A DNA stretch of 64,000 nucleotides, taken from positions 2,862,501 through 2,926,500 of the forward strand of contig NZ_CP045492.1 of assembly GCF_015500055.1 (NCBI RefSeq), written 5' to 3'. This document shows positions 21,053 through 35,080 of this stretch, in pieces (positions within the stretch are counted from its first letter, which is position 1; each line of letters begins with the position of its first letter). Origin of the DNA: Mesorhizobium sp. NBSH29 (lineage in GTDB: Bacteria; Pseudomonadota; Alphaproteobacteria; Rhizobiales; Rhizobiaceae). The notes beneath the pieces are model-generated. The model did not search any database. It was not told where the DNA came from and saw only the letters and a list, made by a program, of their open reading frames with translations. Position numbers and translations under genes: made by a program.

Positions 21053-22172
21053 GCAGGTCGCCGCGCGCCCAGCCATGCGAAATCACCTCGGCCCGAGCGA
21101 AAAACTGGCCGGCCTCAATGGCATCGCGTATATCCTGCATCAGCTTCTGGTAGTAAGACAAATTGTTCCAGGTGAGCAGCATGCCGCCGAGCGCCTCACC
21201 TGATTTCACCAGATGGTGCAGATAGGCGCGCGAATAGTCGCGCGCGGCGGGGCAATCGCTCTCTTCATCCAGCGGGCGCGAATCCTCGGCATGACGCGCG
21301 TTGCGCAGGTTGATTTTCCCGCGTCGGGTGTAAGCTAGTCCATGCCGCCCTGCCCGCGTCGGCATCACGCAATCAAACATATCGATGCCGCGCGCCACTG
21401 ATTTCAAAATGTCGTCCGGAGTGCCCACACCCATCAGATAGCGCGGCTTTTCCGCCGGCAGTTCGGGACAGGTGACATCCAGCATGTCGAGCATCACCGC
21501 CTGCGGTTCGCCAACTGCCAGACCGCCCACCGCATAGCCCTTCAGGTTCATGGCCGACAGTGCCGCCGCCGAACGACGTCTCAGTTCTGGCTTGTCGCCG
21601 CCCTGCACAATACCAAACATGGCCTTGCCAGCCTGGGTGCCAAACGCTGTCCTACAGCGTTCGGCCCAGCGCAGCGAAAGCTCCATCGCGCGCTCGATCT
21701 CGGTATCCTTGGCTGGCAGGGCCACGCATTCATCCAGCTGCATCTGGATATCGGAGCCGAGCAGCCCCTGGATCTCGATCGAGCGCTCTGGTGTCATCTC
21801 ATAGGCGGCGCCATCAATATGCGAGCGGAACGTCACGCCCTTTTCGTCGAGTTTTCGAAGCTGCGCCAGCGACATGACTTGAAATCCGCCGCTGTCCGTC
21901 AGAATAGGGTGCGGCCAGCGCGCAAATTCATGCAGCCCCCCCAGTCGCGCCAAACGCTCGGCCCCTGGCCGCAACATCAGATGATAGGTGTTGCCCAAAA
22001 TGATGTCGGCACCCACACCGCGCACCTGGTCCATATACATGGCTTTGACGGTGCCGCCGGTACCCACCGGCATGAAGGCCGGCGTGCGCACAGTACCGCG
22101 CGGCATGGAAATCTCACCGCGCCGGGCCAGCCCGTCGGTTGCGGTAACGGAAAACGAAAAATCTTTAGTCAT
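21042..22172 (-). CDS. tgt: Queuine tRNA-ribosyltransferase
   Basis: Tgt swaps guanine 34 for preQ1 in GUN-anticodon tRNAs. 376 residues from ATG 22172 ([14 protein letters not shown]). The catalytic elements are present: general Asp in [12 protein letters not shown] and nucleophile Asp in [12 protein letters not shown]. The zinc site is unusual: where E. coli has the CxCxxC cluster, this protein has Ser305, Cys307 and Ala310 ([14 protein letters not shown]), so two of three cysteines are missing although the following His-rich LHHL is kept. It is downstream of queA, which makes queuosine precursor on the same tRNAs. Confidence 0.95.
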   Translation of the reverse strand: MTKDFSFSVTATDGLARRGEISMPRGTVRTPAFMPVGTGGTVKAMYMDQVRGVGADIILGNTYHLMLRPGAERLARLGGLHEFARWPHPILTDSGGFQVMSLAQLRKLDEKGVTFRSHIDGAAYEMTPERSIEIQGLLGSDIQMQLDECVALPAKDTEIERAMELSLRWAERCRTAFGTQAGKAMFGIVQGGDKPELRRRSAAALSAMNLKGYAVGGLAVGEPQAVMLDMLDVTCPELPAEKPRYLMGVGTPDDILKSVARGIDMFDCVMPTRAGRHGLAYTRRGKINLRNARHAEDSRPLDEESDCPAARDYSRAYLHHLVKSGEALGGMLLTWNNLSYYQKLMQDIRDAIEAGQFFARAEVISHGWARGDLPTL

Positions 22173-22249
22173 AACCGGGGCAATAGCGTCACAAGCCTGA
22201 CGTTGCAATCGGGCCTGGTGGCCTCACGGACAATATCCCGCATAGCCAC

Positions 22250-23350
22250 TCACCCGTAGCCGGTCGGCGCGTCAACCCTACTCCTGAACAGCAAGCTTGA
22301 ATCTCCGTAGGAATAAAACCGATACCCTTGCGAAATTGCATGCGCATAAGCTTCGCGCATTGTGTCCAGTCCGGCAAAGGCCGAGACCAGCATGAACAGT
22401 GTTGAACGCGGCAGGTGGAAATTGGTCATCAGAACGTCGACTGAGCGAAACCGGTAACCCGGTGTGATAAAGATGTCTGTCGGGCCGTTCCACGCCGCGA
22501 TTTGGCCGCTCTCGTCCGCTGCACTTTCCAGAAGCCTGAGAGGGGTGGTCCCGACCGAGACTATCCGCCGACCGTCACGGCGCGCAGCATTCAGCGCCTC
22601 GGCCGTGGCTTGCGAAATTTCGCCGGTCTCCGAATGCATCTTGTGGTCGGCGGTGTCATCCGCCTTGACCGGCAGGAATGTGCCAGCACCCACATGCAAG
22701 GTTACGAAGTGGCGCTCGATGCCGCGCTGGTCGAGAGCATCCAGAAGGGTCGGCGTAAAGTGCAGCCCCGCGGTCGGCGCTGCCACCGCCCCTTCATCGC
22801 GGGCAAAAACGGTTTGATAGTCGGCAAGATCGCGCGCATCGTCGGCACGTTTCGAGGCGATATAGGGTGGCAGTGGTATATGCCCGACAGCGTGCAGCGC
22901 CTCGTCGAGGAATGGGCCCGAAACATCGAAGCCGAGCAGAATCTCACCGGCGTCTCGCTTTTCCAGCACCGTTGCATCCAGCGCACCCAGAAAACACGAA
23001 TTCTGGTCATGGCCAAAATGGATGCGGTCGCCCTCGGCGATGCGCTTGCCTGGCCGCATGAAGGCCAGCCAGCGGTCGGGTGCAACACGCATATGCAGTG
23101 TCGCTTCCACCGGTGTCACAGCCTCTCCGCGCCGGCGCATGCCTTGCAGCTGGGCAGGGATGACCTTTGTGTCGTTGAAGACCATCACGTCGCCGGGTTG
23201 CAGCAGGTCCGGCAAATCGTGCACCACAGCGCCATCTTGAGGCGATTGGCCCGGGCGCACAACCAGCAGGCGCGCCGCATCGCGCGGTTCGGCGGGCCTC
23301 AGCGCAATGCGCTCTTCCGGCAGTTCGAAATCGAAAATATCAACACGCAT
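22250..23350 (-). CDS. queA: S-adenosylmethionine:tRNA ribosyltransferase-isomerase
   Basis: QueA moves the ribosyl part of SAM onto preQ1 in tRNA to give epoxyqueuosine. The frame is open far upstream, but the true start is ATG 23350 ([19 protein letters not shown]), giving 366 residues. Family motifs: [38 protein letters not shown] and [11 protein letters not shown]. Its ATG shares one base with the stop of the DMT gene (TGATG). tgt lies 77 bp downstream, so the queuosine pair is together. Confidence 0.96.
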   Translation of the reverse strand: MRVDIFDFELPEERIALRPAEPRDAARLLVVRPGQSPQDGAVVHDLPDLLQPGDVMVFNDTKVIPAQLQGMRRRGEAVTPVEATLHMRVAPDRWLAFMRPGKRIAEGDRIHFGHDQNSCFLGALDATVLEKRDAGEILLGFDVSGPFLDEALHAVGHIPLPPYIASKRADDARDLADYQTVFARDEGAVAAPTAGLHFTPTLLDALDQRGIERHFVTLHVGAGTFLPVKADDTADHKMHSETGEISQATAEALNAARRDGRRIVSVGTTPLRLLESAADESGQIAAWNGPTDIFITPGYRFRSVDVLMTNFHLPRSTLFMLVSAFAGLDTMREAYAHAISQGYRFYSYGDSSLLFRSRVDAPTGYG

Positions 23351-23799
23351 CAGGTCAGTCGGATCAACAAGGCGCCGGATAGAAGCAGCACCGCGCCCAA
23401 CATGCGCCCGGCAGAAATCTCGCGCACGGCAACGCCCAGGAAGCCGACCTTGTCGATCAGCATACCGGCGAGGAGCTGACCGGTCACCAGAAATGCCATC
23501 AATGCCGCAGCGCCGAGTTTTGGGGTCAAAATGACAGCACTCGTTACATAGCCGGCGCCCAGAATGCCGCCGGCGATAAACAGCCACAGCGCCGGTGCCT
23601 TGAAGTCGATGGTCATGTGGTCGAGCCGCACCATCACCAGCGATATGATGCCAAGCACCACAGCACCCGCCAGGAAGGAAAATGCCGCGGCAGCAACCGG
23701 CAGGCCAAGTCCGCGTGCGAGTGCGGCATTGACCGGAGCCTGAATAGCGATGAAGGCGCCCGCCAGTATGCCAAGCAGAGACCAGAGGACGCCTGTCAT
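23350..23799 (-). CDS. Small DMT-superfamily transporter (YdcZ/DUF606 type)
   Basis: A 149-residue membrane protein with about five hydrophobic segments and the YdcZ-family look ([19 protein letters not shown] at the N-terminus, [19 protein letters not shown] later). Such half-size members usually pair or dimerise; only one copy is seen here. The substrate is unknown. It sits between the cyclophilin gene (11 bp) and queA (1-bp overlap), an insertion into the usual rhizobial coaD-ppi-queA-tgt order. Confidence 0.85.
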   Translation of the reverse strand: MTGVLWSLLGILAGAFIAIQAPVNAALARGLGLPVAAAAFSFLAGAVVLGIISLVMVRLDHMTIDFKAPALWLFIAGGILGAGYVTSAVILTPKLGAAALMAFLVTGQLLAGMLIDKVGFLGVAVREISAGRMLGAVLLLSGALLIRLT

Positions 23800-23810
23800 C
23801 GCACCAGTCC

Positions 23811-24329
23811 TCAGGCTGCCTTGGTGTCGGCAGCAACCTTCATCGAAACGATCTTGTCAGGATCGGCAACCGGCTCGCCGCGCTTGATCAGATCCACAAA
23901 TTCCATGCCGGAAACAACTTGGCCCCAAACCGTGTACTGGCGGTTGAGGAAAGCGGCATCGCCAAAGCAGATGAAGAACTGCGAGTTTGCTGAGTCGGGG
24001 CTTTGCGAACGCGCCATCGAACATGTTCCACGGGAGTGGTTCATGTTGGAAAATTCAGCCTTCAGGTCCGGCTTTTCTGAACCGCCCATGCCGGCGCGCG
24101 CAGGGGCGAATTCCTTGCCGCCCGACTTGCCGAACTTCACATCGCCGGTCTGTGCCATGAAGCCGTCGATAACGCGGTGGAACACAACACCATCATAGGC
24201 ACCCTCGCGGGTCAGTTCCTTGATGCGCGCCACATGGCCAGGGGCCAGATCGGGCAGAAGTTCGATCACTACATTGCCCTTGGTGGTTTCCATGAGAAGC
24301 GTGTTCTCGGGATCCTTGATTTCGGCCAT
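23811..24329 (-). CDS. ppiB: Cytoplasmic peptidyl-prolyl isomerase, cyclophilin type
   Basis: A 172-residue cyclophilin without a signal peptide. Core motifs: [15 protein letters not shown] (catalytic Arg in FHRV), [17 protein letters not shown] and the [13 protein letters not shown] strand. ATG at 24329 ([10 protein letters not shown]) follows an AAAGGA site; a TTG two codons earlier is possible. It lies 74 bp downstream of a second, exported cyclophilin, from which it may have arisen by duplication. Confidence 0.93.
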   Translation of the reverse strand: MAEIKDPENTLLMETTKGNVVIELLPDLAPGHVARIKELTREGAYDGVVFHRVIDGFMAQTGDVKFGKSGGKEFAPARAGMGGSEKPDLKAEFSNMNHSRGTCSMARSQSPDSANSQFFICFGDAAFLNRQYTVWGQVVSGMEFVDLIKRGEPVADPDKIVSMKVAADTKAA

Positions 24330-24357
24330 GGCCAATTCCTTTCTTTTTAAAACATGC

Positions 24358-24386
24358 GGCCGGGCGTTTTTTCCTGCCCGGCCTTT
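24358..24386 (-). terminator. Hairpin between the two cyclophilin genes
   Basis: Arms GGCCGGGC (24358-24365) and GCCCGGCC (24376-24383) flank a ten-base loop containing six T residues. It lies between the exported and cytoplasmic cyclophilin genes. No clear T-run follows on the minus strand, so it may attenuate or process the message rather than stop it. Confidence 0.45.
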
Positions 24387-24403
24387 CCGATAAAAACAGC
24401 AGT

Positions 24404-24988
24404 CTAGTTGTCGGCGGCGATGCGCACCTTGATCATGCGATCCGGGTCACTGACAAGCCCGTTCAGCGCCGGGTCACCCTTTTTGATAGCGTCGACGAGT
24501 TCCATCCCACTTTCTACCGTACCGACCACCGTATACTGGCCGTCCAGCGCTGCGGCTGGCGCGAACATGATGAAGAACTGCGAGTTGGCTGAATTGGGAT
24601 CCTGGGCGCGCGCCATTGCGACGGTACCGCGCACGAAGCGTTCTTTGCTGAATTCAGCTGGCAGATCTGGCAGTTTGGAATCACCCTTACCAGCCATCTC
24701 GGCGTTGAAACCATCGGTCATGTTGCCGAATCGCACGTCACCGGTCTGGGCCATAAAGCCGTCGATCACTCGGTGAAAAGCGACATTGTCATAGGCGCCA
24801 TCGCGCACCAGCTGCTTGATCTGGGCGACGTTTTTTGGAGCGATCGCCGGGTTGAGCGCGATGGTAACGTCGCCGCCCTCCAGCGTGATGATGAGAGTGT
24901 TTTCCGCATCCGCCGCAAAGGCCGATTTGCCGACCAAAAGGCTGGTGGCTACGAAAAAGAGCGTGAAAGCGAGCTTCTTCAGCGTCAT
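24404..24988 (-). CDS. ppiA: Periplasmic peptidyl-prolyl isomerase, cyclophilin type
   Basis: A 194-residue cyclophilin with a signal peptide (MTLKKLAFTLFFVATSLLVGKSAFA). The catalytic region has [40 protein letters not shown] and VGTVESGMELVD, close to the downstream ppiB. It would act in the periplasm while ppiB acts in the cytoplasm. It lies 19 bp downstream of coaD. Confidence 0.93.
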   Translation of the reverse strand: MTLKKLAFTLFFVATSLLVGKSAFAADAENTLIITLEGGDVTIALNPAIAPKNVAQIKQLVRDGAYDNVAFHRVIDGFMAQTGDVRFGNMTDGFNAEMAGKGDSKLPDLPAEFSKERFVRGTVAMARAQDPNSANSQFFIMFAPAAALDGQYTVVGTVESGMELVDAIKKGDPALNGLVSDPDRMIKVRIAADN

Positions 24989-25007
24989 AGGTATTTCCTG
25001 AACTTTT

Positions 25008-25511
25008 CTACTTTTTTGAGAATCTTATGGCGAGTGCTTCTGCTACCGCATCTGGCACAAAAGGGGTTATATCGCCGCCCATCGATGCGATCTGGCGCAC
25101 CAATGTGGCCGTAATCGTACGAACTGAGGGACTTGCCGGCAAAAACACCGTCTGCAGATCGGGAGCCATCGTCTCGTTCATGCCGGCCATCTGCATTTCG
25201 TAGTCGAGGTCGGTACCGTCGCGCAGCCCGCGGATCATGATCGAGGCGCCATGCTTGCGAGCCGCATCGATCACCAGCCCTTCAAAAGGCACCACGCGGA
25301 TGCGCGGAGCATCCTTCTTGCCCATTTCGCGCGCCGATCTCTCGATAAACGCAACGCGCTCCTGGAGTGAAAACAAAGGTACTTTGGAAGGCTGGATGCC
25401 AATTGCAGCATAGACTGTGTCGGCCACTGCGAGCGCCGCCTTCAGCACGTCCAGATGGCCGTTGGTCAACGGATCAAACGAGCCGGCATAGATGGCGATA
25501 CGCTCTGTCAT
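25008..25511 (-). CDS. coaD: Pantetheine-phosphate adenylyltransferase
   Basis: CoaD makes dephospho-CoA from 4'-phosphopantetheine and ATP. The 167-residue nucleotidyltransferase has the HxGH-type motif in [19 protein letters not shown], the [19 protein letters not shown] block and the C-terminal SSSSVR-like [19 protein letters not shown]. It is expressed toward the cyclophilins and queA on the minus strand; gyrA, also on the minus strand, lies upstream beyond the small plus-strand gene and its terminator. Confidence 0.96.
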   Translation of the reverse strand: MTERIAIYAGSFDPLTNGHLDVLKAALAVADTVYAAIGIQPSKVPLFSLQERVAFIERSAREMGKKDAPRIRVVPFEGLVIDAARKHGASIMIRGLRDGTDLDYEMQMAGMNETMAPDLQTVFLPASPSVRTITATLVRQIASMGGDITPFVPDAVAEALAIRFSKK

Positions 25512-25706
25512 GGTTGGCGGTTCTACCGGTCATCGGGACCAAAGGCAATTTGCTATTCTACCCAGAAATTGGGCCAGCGCGCTGCGAGTGAACCGAACAT
25601 GAACCCGACGCTCACGAAAAGTTCAGCGGCATTTGTGCAAACAGCAGCAAGAAAAATGAAACCCAATCGGCACTTGGCCGTTATTGCAGCAACAGGAGAC
25701 ATCAAA

Positions 25707-25841
25707 ATGATTATTTTCATGCTCGCCGCCGCCATGACCATCGCAATGCTGATCGCCACCGTGTTCGGTATTCATCACGAAGCCCAGAGCGTTCGGATGC
25801 GCGACAGCTACGACCGCTTTCCTCCCTTTGGCACCCGCTAA
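25707..25841 (+). CDS. Small membrane protein of 44 residues
   Basis: ATG at 25707 follows an AGGAG site seven bases upstream and encodes 44 residues: one hydrophobic helix (about residues 2-20, IIFMLAAAMTIAMLIATV) and a polar tail (HHEAQSVRMRDSYDRFPPF). A strong bidirectional terminator starts 3 bp after its stop, which supports a real transcript. The family is not one I can name. It may extend upstream in the same frame, but no better ribosome site is seen there. Confidence 0.6.
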   Translation: MIIFMLAAAMTIAMLIATVFGIHHEAQSVRMRDSYDRFPPFGTR

Positions 25842-25843
25842 AG

Positions 25844-25880
25844 CAATTCAGGCCGGATAATCTCCGGCCTGAATTGTTTT
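25844..25880. terminator. Strong bidirectional terminator between the 44-residue gene and gyrA
   Basis: A perfect 14-bp stem (25844-25857 with 25863-25876) and five-base loop, followed by TTTT on the plus strand and preceded by A residues that give a short T-run on the minus strand. It serves the small plus-strand gene and gyrA, which converge here. Confidence 0.9.
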
Positions 25881-25881
25881 G

Positions 25882-28676
<2,795 letters not shown>

Positions 28677-28680
<4 letters not shown>

Positions 28681-28850
28681 ATCAGGTCACAATCGCAAAC
28701 GGGAATCACACAGGCCTTATATAGTATCGCATGCCGCTGCTCCAATGCATGAAGCCAGCTTTCCGCAGCTTTTGCTGGTTTTCCAGCGCTCTTTTCGCGC
28801 ATTATTTCAAAGAGATATCGCGCCAAGCCAAAAAGCCGCACCAGACGCGT
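28677..28850 (-). CDS. Possible small ORF coupled to gyrA
   Basis: An open frame ends with TGA at 28677-28679, overlapping the TTG start of gyrA as TTGA. One possible start is a TTG near 28850 preceded by GGAGG; the frame is open from about 28907. The predicted peptide ([19 protein letters not shown] at its start) is basic and shows no known domain. The overlap suggests a leader peptide for translational coupling, but coding potential is weak and this may be chance. Confidence 0.25.
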
Positions 28851-28931
28851 CAAAATGCCCTCCGGGAACCACGGCACATCTGGGGGTTTAGGTGGAAAAA
28901 TCGGCAAACATTATTTTAGCCGGCTGGGTTG

Positions 28932-29093
28932 CTAGAGCGAGAACCCGATGCCGAAGGCCAGGACCGAAACCCCTGCCACAAACAGGATAAACGCTACCGG
29001 TCGCTTTCTGGGCGAAAAGTCCTCGACCAAAACCCGGAGCTTCTTGGGGTCACCCCACTTGATGCGCCTGAAACGGTAGACGTTGTTCACCAT
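28932..29093 (-). CDS. Possible small membrane protein of 53 residues
   Basis: On the minus strand, ATG at 29093 opens a 53-residue frame ending at TAG 28932. The N-terminal half is basic and polar (MVNNVYRFRRIKWGDPKKLR), and the C-terminal half is one hydrophobic helix (VAFILFVAGVSVLAFGIGF). This layout is typical of small inner-membrane proteins. There is no strong ribosome site, and I do not recognise the family. The plus-strand reading through the same bases looks non-coding. Confidence 0.45.
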   Translation of the reverse strand: MVNNVYRFRRIKWGDPKKLRVLVEDFSPRKRPVAFILFVAGVSVLAFGIGFSL

Positions 29094-29232
29094 GGACTGA
29101 CAATACCACCAATCGCTGAAGAATGTGTGTGTCTGGGGAGGAAGTTGAACTTGTACGATCTACGACCAGAGTTTAGGTGTGATCCGCAATCTGCGCAGCC
29201 TACCAAACTGGTGTGCAGCAAAAGGAACTACT

Positions 29233-29559
29233 TTGCCCGACATCCGCCTCACCTACGTTTCGACACTCCGTCCGGTGGTAGCAGAAACCGACATTCGCGA
29301 TCTTGTAGCCAAAGCTGCGGAGTTCAATTCCGCACATGGTATTACCGGCGTGCTTGCGGTCGATGGGAATCGCGTGTGCCAGATACTTGAAGGCCCGGAA
29401 ACCGTCGTATCAGCGCTTTTCAAATCGATCCAACACGACCAAAGGCATCACACCGTCGTCATGCTCGAACGCCGTGGCATCGAAAAATCTGGTTTTGAAT
29501 CCTGGGGCATGGTGCGGCAGAAGATGATTGATATCGTGCAACACGCCCTCACAAGCTAA
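29233..29559 (+). CDS. Stand-alone BLUF-domain blue-light sensor
   Basis: BLUF domains bind FAD and switch on blue light through a Tyr-Gln-Met/Trp network. The 108-residue protein is only this domain: the Tyr is in LTYVSTLRP, the Asn in EFNSAHGITGVL, the Gln in RVCQILEG, and the Trp and Met in SWGMVRQ. I take TTG at 29233 (encoding MPDIRLTY) as the start since AAAGGAA lies six bases before it and the domain begins right there; an ATG at 29179 would add 18 residues of poor quality. No output domain is fused, so it must act through a partner not evident nearby. Confidence 0.85.
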   Translation: MPDIRLTYVSTLRPVVAETDIRDLVAKAAEFNSAHGITGVLAVDGNRVCQILEGPETVVSALFKSIQHDQRHHTVVMLERRGIEKSGFESWGMVRQKMIDIVQHALTS

Positions 29560-29806
29560 TTATCCGGGTGCCGGGCTGCCGCCACCCGCGGCGCCGGTGT
29601 TGGCCGTGTGCGCTGGCGCGGTAGGCGCGCGGTGTCTTTCTTTTTGTGGTCCGAAAACGCCTGTTGATCGGCTTGAGGCCAATTGCAGCGCCGCAGCCTG
29701 ATACGACACCGTTGTCCGTGACAAAAACCTCACGGAAACGGTTTCCAGCGGCCGCGCTTTGCTCTACCACTGACCTCACACCAGCCACTGTGGTCGGGAG
29801 AGTGTG

Positions 29807-30436
29807 TTGCCAAGCTTCGATAGTCTTTTCAATGCCTTCGTCACACTTCTTGTGACTATTGACCCGCCCGGACTGGCACCCCTTTTTCTGGCCATCACGC
29901 GCGGCATGAACCGAAGCGAGCGCCGTCAGGTGTCGATCCGCGCCTCGGTGATCGGCTTTGCGGTGCTGACGCTGTTTGCCATTGCCGGCGCATCGATTCT
30001 CAATGTGTTTGGTATCACGCTGCCGGCCTTCCGCGTCGCTGGCGGTTTTCTGCTGTTCTTCATCGCCTTCGAGATGGTGTTTGAAAAGCGCCAGGACCGG
30101 AAGGAAAAGATTTCAGATGTCGCCATTACCCGCGACCACATACACAATGTCGCCGCCTTTCCACTGGCCATCCCTCTGATCGCAGGCCCCGGCGCTATTT
30201 CGGCGACCGTTCTCCTGTCAGGCACTTTTGCCGGCTGGCAGGCGCAGGCAGCGCTGGTCGCCATCATCCTCGCCTGCCTGCTGCTCACCTACATCGTTTT
30301 CGTCTTGGCCGAGCGGGTGGACGGCATTTTGGGCCACACCGGCCGCTCCATTCTCACCCGCCTGCTTGGCGTGATCCTGGCAGCACTCGCTGTCCAGTTC
30401 GTCGCCGACGGTATCAAAGCGCTGATGGCCGCGTGA
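29807..30436 (+). CDS. MarC-family integral membrane protein
   Basis: A membrane protein of about 209 residues with six hydrophobic segments and the MarC/UPF0056 signatures TIDPPGLAPLFLAIT near the start and PLAIPLIAGPGAIS in the middle. Its biochemical role is unknown; the old link to multiple antibiotic resistance in E. coli was not confirmed. The start is either GTG 29804 or TTG 29807; the GGGAG site fits TTG better. A hairpin with arms around GAAGGG and CCCTTC lies about 20 bp after the stop. The 29560-29803 gap shows no gene. Confidence 0.9.
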   Translation: MPSFDSLFNAFVTLLVTIDPPGLAPLFLAITRGMNRSERRQVSIRASVIGFAVLTLFAIAGASILNVFGITLPAFRVAGGFLLFFIAFEMVFEKRQDRKEKISDVAITRDHIHNVAAFPLAIPLIAGPGAISATVLLSGTFAGWQAQAALVAIILACLLLTYIVFVLAERVDGILGHTGRSILTRLLGVILAALAVQFVADGIKALMAA

Positions 30437-30533
30437 ATCTGCACGCTGCGGCGACCGCGAAGGGAGCGAAAGCCCCCTTCACCCTTAAGGTGCGCCCAAA
30501 CCGCCCTATCCATCTATAGCGGAGCGAAGAAAA

Positions 30534-30559
30534 GTGGCGCGAAAAGAATTCCGCGCCAC
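30534..30559 (-). terminator. Terminator after ssb
   Basis: An 8-bp stem (30534-30541 with 30552-30559, arm GTGGCGCG) with a ten-base loop, followed on the minus strand by TTTTC. It lies 16 bp beyond the ssb stop. Confidence 0.7.
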
Positions 30560-30574
30560 CAAAGTTTCTGACGA

Positions 30575-31114
30575 TCAGAACGGGATTTCGTCGTCGAGGT
30601 CGCGCGAACCACCACCGCCGCCGCCGCGATTGCCACCGCCGCCCCCACCGCTGCGATTGCCGTAATCGTCATTCGGGCCGGACTGGCCAAAACTATCTGA
30701 ACCGCGCGAACTTCCGCCGCCGCCGCCGCCGCTATAGCCGACCTGGCCGCTATCGCCGCCCTGCCCGCGTGAATCGAGCATCTGCAATTCCCCCCGGAAT
30801 TTCTGCAGCACGATTTCGGTCGAATAGCGCTCGACGCCGTCCTTTTCCCATTTGCGGGTCTGCAACTGGCCTTCGATATAAACCTTCATACCCTTCTTCA
30901 GGTACTGCTCGGCGACCTTGGCCAGATTATCGTTGAAGATGACGACCTGATGCCATTCGGTCTTTTCCTTACGGTCACCTGAATTCTTGTCGCGCCAGCT
31001 TTCCGAAGTCGCGATCCTCAGATTGACGACCGGCTCACCGGAATTGAGCCGGCGGATTTCAGGGTCAGCCCCTAGATTGCCGACCAGAATGACCTTGTTG
31101 ACGCTACCCGCCAT
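30575..31114 (-). CDS. ssb: Single-stranded DNA-binding protein
   Basis: SSB coats single-stranded DNA during replication, repair and recombination. From ATG 31114 ([19 protein letters not shown]) it has 179 residues: an OB fold to about residue 110, a Gly-rich linker, and the acidic tail DDEIPF that recruits partner proteins. The longer frame upstream is not used by the family. An SOS box lies 166 bp upstream, and uvrA diverges beyond it, the same ssb/uvrA pairing seen in E. coli. Confidence 0.96.
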   Translation of the reverse strand: MAGSVNKVILVGNLGADPEIRRLNSGEPVVNLRIATSESWRDKNSGDRKEKTEWHQVVIFNDNLAKVAEQYLKKGMKVYIEGQLQTRKWEKDGVERYSTEIVLQKFRGELQMLDSRGQGGDSGQVGYSGGGGGGSSRGSDSFGQSGPNDDYGNRSGGGGGGNRGGGGGGSRDLDDEIPF

Positions 31115-31280
31115 AAAACTTCTCCTACGCTCATCCGAAATTGTTGTGTTCACACTGGGCTGCCGAAAGCCGCTCCCGCGTAAAACCGCAAGCCAGCCAC
31201 CCTATCCGATCCGCAGCCCGGTTGCGCGATCTCTGCTGTAGCCTGTCCACAGCCATTTTGAGTTTGACCACAACAATCAT

Positions 31281-31295
31281 GTTCTTGTTATGTTC
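31281..31295. promoter_or_regulatory. LexA operator (SOS box) upstream of ssb
   Basis: GTTC-TTGTTAT-GTTC is an exact match to the alphaproteobacterial LexA site GTTC-N7-GTTC. It lies 166 bp upstream of the ssb start and about 840 bp upstream of uvrA. The distance makes ssb the more direct target; a long uvrA leader starting here is possible. Confidence 0.85.
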
Positions 31296-31544
31296 TTATC
31301 CAAAGTGAGTCGACGGTGCAAGCCGTTGCGTCGAACTAAGCTCGGCCACCGCCCTGCTCTCCACATCTTCGCGTTTCGGCAGGGTTAATGCAGGAGGCAT
31401 CGTATGTGTCCATTCATTCCAGAGGACCCAGCTGCACATGAGGCTGTGGAGGCAAACCAAAGGGCTGTCGTGGCGCGGGGCCACAATCTGCACAAGCTTA
31501 CCAATCAACAGCTCGCCTTCACCCGCCCGCCCGCCACGCACGCA

Positions 31545-31582
31545 CAAAAAAGGCCCCACTGTTCGTCAGAACAGTCAGGGCC
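31545..31582 (-). terminator. Intrinsic terminator of the candidate sRNA
   Basis: Outer arms GGCCC/GGGCC and a perfect inner 7-bp stem (ACTGTTC 31558-31564 with GAACAGT 31569-31575) are followed on the minus strand by six T residues (31551-31546). There is no matching T-run on the plus strand, which fixes the direction. Confidence 0.8.
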
Positions 31583-31780
31583 TGTCCGGGCGCTGCCCGG
31601 CTTCTGCCGTGAACGGCTTTGTTCTCGGGTGCCGTGCGGCGTCAGCCGCGACCCGACTTTTGGTCTCTGCGATGTGGGGATGCTTCAGCAGGTCCGTGCT
31701 TGCCGGGCCGGTGTCCTGCCTGAGCCCGCTTTAGCGCGCGGGCGCACCTGAACAGTTAGGTGGAGTCATGCCTCGCTCCC
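31545..31780 (-). ncRNA. Candidate structured small RNA between ssb and uvrA
   Basis: No gene fits this stretch, but on the minus strand it folds as a chain of hairpins: GCCCGC/GCGGGC, CAGG/CCTG arms, a nested TCGGGT/ACCCGA stem around GCGGC-TGAC-GCCGC, GCCGT/ACGGC and CCGGGC/GCCCGG. The chain ends with a canonical terminator at 31545-31582. Dense ordered stems closed by a terminator, with no ORF, point to a stable RNA. I could not match it to tmRNA, SRP RNA, RNase P or a riboswitch by eye; a rhizobial trans-acting sRNA is likely. The 5' end is a guess. Confidence 0.5.
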
Positions 31781-31782
31781 GA

Positions 31783-32138
31783 TCTGTTGTTTCCAATGCC
31801 TTCATGGGCTTTGGACGCGGCGTCTCGCGACCGGTTCTCAGGGGATAAAACCCATTTGGAAGACATGTGCAGCCTGCGCCCGGCTTCGCCCCACGTCAAC
31901 CACAACCAGCGGCAAGGGCAAAAACGTGATCAATGTTACATGCCCTGGCCACAACCATGTCAGGAGCCCGTTCGGCCTTTGTTCTTTTTGCTTGCGGGCC
32001 CGCGCGAAACGCGCCTATACGCGAGACCATCGGGGATTGCGGCTTCGGCTCGACCTGCGGCAAAAAATACCTACATAGGGGGCTGGCTGGCCCGGACCCG
32101 CCACCCTTTCAGATTCTCAGCATGGACGAAAAAGCGGC
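31783..32138 (+). other. Upstream region of uvrA with no supported gene
   Basis: About 350 bp between the candidate RNA and uvrA. Open frames here have no ribosome site or recognisable protein. It should contain the uvrA promoter, and that of the minus-strand RNA at its left end, but I could not pick a convincing -35/-10 pair. Confidence 0.5.
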
Positions 32139-35063
<2,925 letters not shown>

Positions 35064-35080
35064 GAGGGGGACGACGGGCT

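Noticed and set aside
22201-23836. 528-codon version of queA
   Set aside because: The N-terminal 160 codons overlap the DMT transporter in another frame; the family start is at 23350.
31404-31751. Plus-strand frames in the ssb-uvrA gap
   Set aside because: They run across the hairpins and terminator of the candidate RNA and lack ribosome sites.
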